64,000 nt of DNA from Sphagnum magellanicum (lineage: Eukaryota; Streptophyta; Sphagnopsida; Sphagnales; Sphagnaceae). Position 1 is the first letter of the stretch. Every line of letters begins with the position of its first letter. The stretch spans positions 5,812,041 through 5,876,040 of the forward strand of contig CM038917.1 of NCBI GenBank assembly GCA_021904315.1, given 5' to 3'. The notes under the pieces were generated by a model. That model did not search any database. It saw nothing but the letters and a program-made list of their open reading frames with translations, and was not told the origin of the DNA. This document shows, piece after piece, positions 56,901-64,000 of the stretch. Position numbers and translations under genes: made by a program.

Positions 56901-59100
56901 GGGAAGAATCGTTGTGTGAAAATTGTTAATGATAAAACAACCTTTCAATCCTTGACAATTGGTCTTGGCAATCAATCAAAAAGTCAAATGTGTTGTCTAT
57001 TGAAGAGGAGTACATAATGTTGGCACAAGTTATGTGTCATCCCACCCTTCAAATTGGCCTCAATTTAAAATTTGGATTTTTTTTTAATGTAATTTTTTTT
57101 CATAAGGGGTTGCTTTGAACTTTGAGCTATGGATTTTGATAAGCTCAATTTGTTGTCATTCTAAAGTTTTGTCAAGGGATTTCTTAGAACTAGAAAATAG
57201 ACATAACATGTCCTGCAAATTGACATAACCCTATAGTTGATTGCCTAATTTTTAATGTGATCAAAACATACAAAAAGCTTGCTTGTTGTTGTCCAACTAC
57301 TTGGCATGTTGATAAACTTGGGTCACATTTGTTGTTTTTTTGCCTCAAGCCTAATGGAAGGTTTTTGATGAAATATGGTTTACAACTTGTCCTATTGGTT
57401 GAAATTAACTTTGTTTTATTATGGACAAATTGACTATTGATTTCCTAGATTTGCAAGAAAAAATCTTGTTCAACAAGATGGGCATAGGTGTTGGAATTAC
57501 ACAAATGGAGAAACACTCATTCTTTGAAAAGTATGGTATGAAGGTAACAAGTCAAAAGGATCCTATTTTTTATGGCAAGTGAGTTTCCAAGCTTTTTTTA
57601 TTTTTGATCATTCTTGAATTTTTCTTTCATTGTGTTTGAAATAGGTATAGTTTTTGTCTAATGATGTGGTCAATTGTGTTTGTAAGTGCAATTAGAGCAA
57701 TAAAAATTTGCATAATAAAGCTATGTAACGTTTAGATATGGTCAGTTGTTACATTACAAGGAGGCCTTTAGCAAAAAAGAAGGTTGCCTACAAAAAGATT
57801 AAAGTAATTGGATTAAAAAATAATTGTTTATGTTATTTCGTGTTTTTTATTTTTTGTTTTTTTGTTTTTTTGTTTTTTTTCTCACATTTTGATTTTTTAT
57901 GAAAGATTCTTTTGATTATGGTGAAAAAGATAAGTGCTAACATTGGAGCTATTGATGTTGGTGCCTTTGGTCTTATGTTTGATGGCATAGGAGGTCCTAT
58001 TAATCCTAGCATCCATGATGTTTTAATTACTAATGTTTTTGGGGTTCCTTTTTTAACGTATTTATTGGTCTTCCCTCTTTTAGTTATAGTGTTTCTTTTG
58101 TTGCTACAAATCAAAAAAAAAATGATTGGCATAATTGTTGGTGTTGCTTCTATAAATTGAAAAAAAACCCTTATGCATGTTCTAGATTTCAATGCAAAGT
58201 GAATTGAATGTGTCATGTATTTTCAAGATGTTTTTTGGAATAACATGTTTGAGAAAAAGCTTTCGAAGTACAAAGATCACTTGGATGTGATGTTCTTGCA
58301 TCACCCACTTGGGACCATCAATGTGAACACTACTTTTTGGTCACATCTTCAACCATTTGCATAATTGCCCTAATAACATTAGATACATTATTGATCCTAG
58401 GTTTGGTCTTTACCTAATGAGCATGAAGAGTAGTAGACAAGCCCTAAGTTTTCTTTTTCATTCTTGATGTTTGACAATGTGATAAACATTTTTACTTTTG
58501 TTTCTGTTGCATGCATTGTTGTAACACATGCATAATCAAAGATTTAAGGAAGAATTGTGGATAGGATGAGAAATCAAGGTAATGTCTTGGAGGATTTAAT
58601 GAAAATGTCGATAGCTTGGGGTCGGGCTGTTGAGAAACTACTAATGCCATGGCGTTGGGTTTTTAAAATATTATTGATGTTGGTTGATCAATGGGAGGTT
58701 TTCTTTTGGTGATTCTTGAGTTTGATTTGTAGACATGGTTGATGGGAGGTTTTTTTGGGAGCATTGCTTTGGGTTTGATTTGTTTTTGGGAAGTGTTGTG
58801 GGATTTCGCAAGGATTTCAAATGGGGTTGGGTTGTTGAGAGGCTAGTGACACCATGGGGTTGGCTTTTTTGTAATATGATTCGTGTTGGTTGATAAGGGG
58901 AAGGTTTTTTTGGGAGCATTGCCTTGGGTTTTTGTTGGAAAGTGTGGGGATTTGTATTTGGGTGAATGGAATCCAAACAAGAGAACGTAGAGAGATCTGA
59001 TCCACAATTTTCCTCAAATTTATTCTATTCAACATAGAAATATCAATTACGTATTTTGATCCTCTCACCTTGGTTTTTATTTAACATAGAAATGCAAATT
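53929..59100. other. Abraxas-like promoter, then long AT-rich gene-poor region
   Basis: 53929-54330 contains a (CTT)n tract at 53972-54017 and should include the leader and promoter of the minus-strand gene. 54400-59100 is strongly AT-rich with many T runs. Fragments with open frames occur (for example 55800-55960 and 57912-58160, plus strand), but none has recognisable motifs. This may be old transposon-derived DNA; no reverse transcriptase, integrase or transposase motif was recognised. Confidence 0.45.
58622..58950 (+). repeat. Direct repeat, ~204-bp period, two copies
   Basis: Both copies (from about 58622 and 58826) contain GGGYTGTTGAGARRCTA, CCATGGSGTTGG, ATGTTGGTTGAT or GTGTTGGTTGAT, GGGAGGTTTT or GGGAAGGTTTT and TTGGGAGCATTGC. 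The second copy is slightly shorter. Noncoding as far as can be seen. Confidence 0.75.
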
Positions 59101-59125
59101 TTATTCCAAATTGAGTATTTTGGTA

Positions 59126-60280
59126 AATTAAAATAACGGCCTGGCACGTAACTTCCGACGGGTGGAAGTTCCCCTGCCAGGCTGGCGGGTATTTTCGGCC
59201 CGTACCTGAAAGTTACTCTGACAGACAGGCTGTCAGGACAGTCTTTGGCCTAGAGAGAGAGAGAGTCCCCAAAATACAAAGAAAAACAAAAACTACAGTC
59301 CTTTACGAAGCTTGGGAGATTACAGGTAGCCTCTCGCCTAAGTACGCGACTTGAACCTGGGAGGATTGTGCGTACTTAGCCGGTAGGTGCGCACTTTAGA
59401 TGAATCACTTCCTACTAGTGGTAACCCGTGCCTGCAAGGCACAGCACGGCACTGAAGGTTAGGGTTTCGAAATTCCCAGTTCCAATTTGGTTCGAGGAAA
59501 TCCCATTTTCCAGGTCCAGTTCTTCAAAAGAAAAATTGAAATCTGGTTTTGGTTCCTAGTTTTGAAAATCAGACTTGATTCTGGGTAAATAAACTCGGGT
59601 CAGCTCCCCGGTTCCAGTCTTGTTTTGTTCCAGCTCCGGAAATCCCATTTTCCAGGTCCAGTTCTTCAAAAGAAAAATTGAAATCTGGTTTTGGTTCCTA
59701 GTTCTGAAAATCAGACCTGATTCTGGGTAAATAAACTCGGGTCAGCTCCCCGGTTCCAGTCTTGTTTTGTTCCAGCTCCGGTTCCACACATAAATGAATT
59801 GGGAATTCAAAAAATAGTTTGGTTTGGTTTTGGGTCCAGTTCTTCAAAAATAAGAAATTTCCAATTCTGGTCTTGGAACCAAATTCCAAAACCCAAAGCC
59901 AAAAATCAGGCCTAGTTATCAGAAGTGTCAGAGACAGACGTAATGAAATGACGTCAGAGAAAAAGAAGCAGAAAGAAAGGAAAACTGTGAAAAAGAAGAA
60001 GAAAGAGGGTACCAAAGAAAAAGGGGCCAGGAATCAAAAGAAGTAAAAGATAAGTAAAAGACAGACGCACGCACGCAACAAGCGAAATTATATATAAGAT
60101 CTGAACCCTATTTTTTTTAGAAAATAATGCGTACTTTACCAGCATGCGTACTTAAACGGGAGGCTACTGTACTAATAACAAACCACTTGGACCAATCAGA
60201 ATATGTAGCCGATCACGAGGCTTGGGAGATTACTAATAGCAAACCACTTGGACCAATCAGACTATGTAGCCAATCATAAA
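59126..60280. mobile_element. Mosaic repeat block, possible transposon remnant(s)
   Basis: This GC-richer block in AT-rich DNA shares short sequences between its ends. AGGTAGCCTCTCGCCTAAG (59328-59346) has an inverted relative near 60143-60166 (GCGTACTTAAACGGGAGGCT). GCTTGGGAGATTAC occurs at 59310 and again near 60222 in direct orientation. At 59415-59440, read on the minus strand, GCCTTGCAGGCACGGGTTAC is followed by CACTAGT, which resembles a plant Helitron 3' end (hairpin, then CTAG with T after it). A matching 5' TC end was not found, so assignment is tentative. Confidence 0.4.
59496..59780 (+). repeat. Tandem duplication, 142-bp unit, two copies
   Basis: GGAAATCCCATTTTCCAGGT through CAGCTCCGG is repeated at 59496 and 59638 with very few differences (for example GTTTTGAAA versus GTTCTGAAA, and ACTTGA versus ACCTGA). 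High identity suggests a recent event. Confidence 0.9.
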
Positions 60281-60290
60281 CAAGGAACAG
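60165..60290 (+). repeat. Tandem repeat, ~63-bp unit, two copies
   Basis: AACAAACCACTTGGACCAAT or AGCAAACCACTTGGACCAAT, then CAGAATATGTAGCCGATCA or CAGACTATGTAGCCAATCA, occurs at about 60176 and 60239, near the right end of the mosaic block. Confidence 0.8.
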
Positions 60291-60471
60291 TCAATAAATA
60301 GATATCTATTGACGGATGAACCTCATCAAAGATTTCCAGTGAAGGGTCACATACTGACTCTTGGTGGAGATGCTCTAAAAGACCTTAACTTCATCCACAG
60401 TGTTTTTTAAAGTCTGAACTTCATCCAAATTACTACTGTAATTACTACTGGGTTGGTTCAGCAGCAAGGTG

Positions 60472-60505
<34 letters not shown>

Positions 60506-61770
60506 TTTTTGTCATTTTCTTTTTGCAGTAAAAGCAATATTCTTTTACAATTAGCCACTATACTAAATAATGAAGCTACTTGTTGCTTCAGAGTTTCTTT
60601 CAGATTTTCAGCATACTTTTGGATACATACTTTTCATTTTTTTAAAAATAATTAATTAATGCATTACTATCCTAGGGACTGCCGTATTCACTTGCCGTAT
60701 TATACTATTTAAAACCTGAATTTCATCCACACTATTTGAAGGGTGAACCTCATCCAAATTACTAGTTTACATGACAGTACAATATGCTGCTGGTTTATAT
60801 AATGTTTTCAGGATATTATTTTTTTAAAAATTGACCAATGAATTGAAATCACCACAAAAATATCTCGCCCATACTTAAATAATTAGGGGAAAAAAGTCAG
60901 ACAAAATTCAACAATTATGCGTGATGAAGTATAATCAGTACATAGCACGAGTATTCATTGACAAAAACAAAAAAAGAGTGCAATCACTTACAAGACCCAC
61001 CCAAGGCATTGTAGTTGCGCATATGCACCCATCAATTGCTTTGAACACCCAAAAGTAGTTTCATGGGTTGATGATGATTCTCGCCTTCCTGCCAGTTGCA
61101 GAAAGAGTAGATATTTCAAAGCTTTGAATGTATCAAATTGAAGTGCCTCTTCTGAACCCAATACACAACAAACAAACAGAAGTTGTGTACAGAAAAGTGT
61201 TCACCGCAAGCATCATTTTCTATTGCCTGAAACATCAAAACATCACCAAGAAGATAATCTTCAAGTTGAAGAGCATAATCGTGACAAGATAAGGTTACAA
61301 GAGTACTCAAATCCAGGCCATGTCATTCAAACTAATCCAAGAGAGATAGGGACTAATCCAACAGCAAAATTAAGAAGCTACAGACATCCAGTTACCATAT
61401 TTCTGTTTAGAACTCTAAGTTAAGGCAAAAGCAAAAGTGCTCTACAAACCAAACAGGTGCTCTTACTGGGGGCTGCGGGTGGCATGAGCTAGATCCATGT
61501 TGTGCAGCCTTACACCCATGTCATGAATCGCATCCTCTGCTCTGCTCTGCCTTCACATGAGCTGCTTTCAGCCATTGGCATGGAGTCGCTAGTGTCACAA
61601 TGGTGGACTTAGGGTCAGCCCCTGCCTACAATGTGCACCATATTTGAACTTCTGCCTTGCTCCCACATCATTAACCACTGGATTGTGCTTCCAGTGAACT
61701 TAATTCAGCTGATCATGATGCACAGTTCACCCTCAAAGAGCATGTAGGGATAGGATTTGTCTGGCTAATA
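60281..61770. other. Spacer with AAT microsatellite; 3' flank of APR-like gene
   Basis: An (AAT)n microsatellite runs from about 60475 to 60503. The rest is AT-rich to about 60930. From about 60950 to 61770 the composition rises and may include the 3' UTR of the minus-strand APR-like gene. No coding exon was recognised. Confidence 0.45.
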
Positions 61771-62749
61771 CTAGTGTTGCTTCCATGCAGATGCCACTAT
61801 AGGGAGCAAAAAGCATACTAGCCTTGTGATGAGGAACAGGAATGCTAATTTTAGATATGCATCATCTTGCAACCACTTTTGTGGGGAGATGGCCCAGGGA
61901 TATGGACAAACTTCTTTGACACCAGTAGTGCCAACATTCAAGCTGAGCTTTGCAATGCTGCAATCCGAGCGCTTCACTGACTGACTTTTGGATGCAGATT
62001 TTTTTATACCTGCAGTTTCAATGCCAGATACTCGTTAGGGAGCTATGTTGTCATGTAGCTGTCCATGATTGGTTGATTGAGGTCACTCTGGATTATTGAA
62101 GCGAAGCTGTTGTCAGCTCATGGAAAAGCCCTATATCAGAACCACAAGACAAAAAGGGGGAAATCCCACATCTGCTCCTTAAGTGCATGCAATCTTGTAG
62201 ACCTGAAGAAATTTGATACAGAAATCCAATTCTCATGCTCCTCACCTGTATAATTCTGATAGAAATAAGTGAATGCCTCTAGAGTCCTGGATCCATAGTA
62301 ACGAACTCTTGATGTCCTATTGTGCATAAACACAATGGGGAAGCTGTGCACTCCATAATATGACAACACACTGTACACCAAGCACAAAGACTTGTTATCA
62401 GACTCACATGACAAAAAATGCAGCAAGGAAAGGTTCTTCTGTAAAAATTTGAGCATGATGTTAAAAGGAGCACAACCCAAAGATGCCATGGTCACTGCTG
62501 TGGGTTTTTCATCATATCATCACAACCTAACAGTGTAAGATTGAAAGGGTCAAGAGCTGACCTTGGCCGAACAGAGGACTCCTCTATAGCCACATGATGG
62601 ATTGTGGGGAAGACTGAGGAAAGCACATCATAAACTGGGCGCACTTCTCTTGAGAAAGGACACCAATTTGCATAGTACAGAACTGCAACATAGGTTCCAT
62701 TGCTGCTATGCACCAGATCCAAAGCCTTTTCCAATGCGGTTTCATTCAG
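61771..62749 (-). CDS. 5'-adenylylsulfate reductase-like (APRL) thioredoxin-fold protein, 5' part missing
   Basis: Three exons, 62749-62562, 62370-62246 and 61976-61771, join in frame (phases 2 and 1) to 172 codons ending in a stop. The first carries LNETALEKALDLV and VAVLYYANWCPFSREVRPVY, where the single-Cys WCPFS replaces a CxxC as is normal for APRL proteins. The second has YYGVHSFPIVFMHNRTSRVR, including the thioredoxin cis-Pro region FPI, then TLEAFTYFYQNYT. The third has CPYPWAISPQKWLQ and a membrane segment LKLAFLFLITRLVCFLLPIV near the C-terminus. APRL proteins are secretory-pathway, membrane-anchored, thioredoxin-like proteins without the reductase domain; their reaction is unknown. 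The exon for the signal peptide and N-terminal Cys region was not identified and may lie in 62.8-64.0 kb or beyond the window. An ATG immediately before the first listed exon (62755) is part of the acceptor region and is less likely as a start. Confidence 0.85.
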
Positions 62750-64000
62750 CTGCATTACAGACCATCCGATGACCGTCTCATCAGTACATAAACATCAGCA
62801 ATCTTTCTTGCAGTGCTTATGCTCCTCCTCATAGAACTGAACCTCAGATGAATTACACATACATCCCACACTTACAGAAACATCAAAACCTCAAGACAAT
62901 AGATGCTGATTAAAAACCCATTGCATGCATGTTCAGGAAGCTTACACCAAGCATAGTAAAGGCAAACAAATAAATCACAGGAGCTGAACTCAGCAGCAGT
63001 ACTATTACTGTGACATGAGGAAATAGATTGACCTCACTGGCAAATCCTTTCTGCACAGTTCTGAGTATTTCCTAAGTATTGAACTGAAGATGGACATCAT
63101 TGTTCAGTTCACATATTCAGCTCACTTACACATCTCAGAGAAAAGAGAAGAAGCACATAGGTTACAAATCACATATTCATCTTCCACGTGACCAGTCTCC
63201 TATAACTGAAATACAACAAATCCATCAAGTTTCCTTGCTTGATATGTGTATTCTGCAGAGCTTTTCTACAATAGGTAACACAAAATGTCATCTTGGGCTG
63301 CAATTCTCTACTCTCAATATTTCCTTAGAAATAGCCAATAAGGCTTGCAAGATCTATCCAGAGTGATGCCACATGTTTCATCTTTCATCAAACAAAAGCT
63401 AAAACTCCCAATTCAGAAGGTCTCATAACAAGAAGAATTTCATTCTTGCACATGTTTGTGGACGGTTTTACTTGTACAAAGACCACAGAACTGACAATTG
63501 CAAATTGAGAAATTCCCAAGAGCATACAATTGTCAACTGCTCCAATTCTCACATTGCTGCAATTGTACAATTCAAGAGCATACATACAGTTGCAAACCCA
63601 CAATTGTAAAGTGGAGATTCCAGACTGCCAGACAAACACAAACCCGTACTTTGTGCACAGACCTTTGTGGCTTCTTATACTATGAAGAAGTTAAGTCTTC
63701 CTGCACACCAAACTGTCTCAAGGAAAATAAAAAATCATGATGTGTGCACAGTAGTAGAATGCCAGAGGATTCATTTAGACCCCACGAATTCGTACAAAAC
63801 ATGCAGGAGGATTTAAAGCAGACAAAACAAGACAGGGTTGAGGTTCTTCTTCTGAAGCAGAAAAAGAATTGTTACTATCCATCTCATATGTCTGCTGCAG
63901 CAACATCATGACTGATTTATACCCATCATTCAATCATCTCCTCTGGAAAAGAAGGGATCAAGAATCAAAAGAAGAGTTCTATGAAGTGCTTGCTTGCTAC
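62750..64000. other. Intron or upstream sequence of the APR-like gene
   Basis: No clear coding exon was found. On the minus strand, the frame around 62945-63035 reads VTVIVLLLSSAPVIYLFAFT, a hydrophobic stretch followed by GTGTAAGC that could be a donor. There is no in-frame ATG nearby, so it is not called as a signal-peptide exon. The remaining sequence is unremarkable. Confidence 0.4.

Noticed and set aside
59698-60046. Open frames on both strands in the mosaic block
   Set aside because: They coincide with the 142-bp duplication and GAA-rich sequence; no transposase or other domain is seen.
63388-63740. Overlapping open frames near the right edge
   Set aside because: They contain local repeats of CAATTG-type sequence and no features of the APR-like N-terminus.

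Overview
This window is nuclear DNA from a land plant. It carries a photosystem I PsaK precursor, a lambda-class glutathione transferase, an APR-like thioredoxin-fold protein, a plant-type ICU11-like dioxygenase and an ATXR7/SDG25-like histone methyltransferase. All but one of the recognised protein genes have several GT-AG introns, mostly 70-300 bases and up to about 1.8 kb, and intergenic DNA is AT-rich. A seed-free plant (moss, lycophyte or fern) seems likeliest, but that is an impression; the sequence here does not prove the lineage.

Layout. 1-2607: AT-rich intergenic. 2608-6088 (minus): lambda GST, ten exons. 7297-8940 (plus) and 13771-15936 (minus): two copies of one unrecognised Ala-rich gene, facing each other tail to tail, with homologous and partly decayed DNA between them. 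17043-17114 (minus): tRNA-Pro(CGG). 17447-19999 (plus): unrecognised 536-residue protein. 22571-27102 (plus): ICU11/CP-type PKHD 2-oxoglutarate dioxygenase, eight exons. 29.5-30.2 kb: ~90-bp minisatellite. 31315-41867 (minus): 18-exon ATXR7/SDG25-like Set1-type H3K4 methyltransferase; its upstream region holds a four-copy tandem array (42.3-42.9 kb) and then a remarkable array of ~110-bp units in opposing orientations (43.1-43.7 kb). 44.6-45.1 kb: compound CA/28-mer minisatellite. 45776-46483 (minus): psaK. 48151-49529 (minus): HMG-box protein. 52612-53928 (minus): intronless Abraxas/FAM175-like MPN-minus protein. 54-61.7 kb: AT-rich, repeat-laden DNA with transposon-like remnants. 61771-62749 (minus): 3' part of an APR-like gene.

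The exon models for GST, ICU11, ATXR7, psaK, HMGB and the 536-residue gene were built by reading splice sites by eye. Each joins in frame from ATG to stop, which is good internal support, but no transcript was available. Two genes (ICU11-like and ATXR7-like) act on Polycomb/Trithorax-type histone marks; the rest share no pathway, and eukaryotic gene order gives no operon-style inference.

The most unusual structures are the opposing-unit array at 43.1-43.7 kb, with an 81-bp and a 23-bp perfect inverted repeat; the inverted paralog pair at 7-16 kb, with an 82-bp noncoding segment better conserved than the flanking gene copies; and the post-SET tail of the methyltransferase placed on a 22-nt terminal coding exon.
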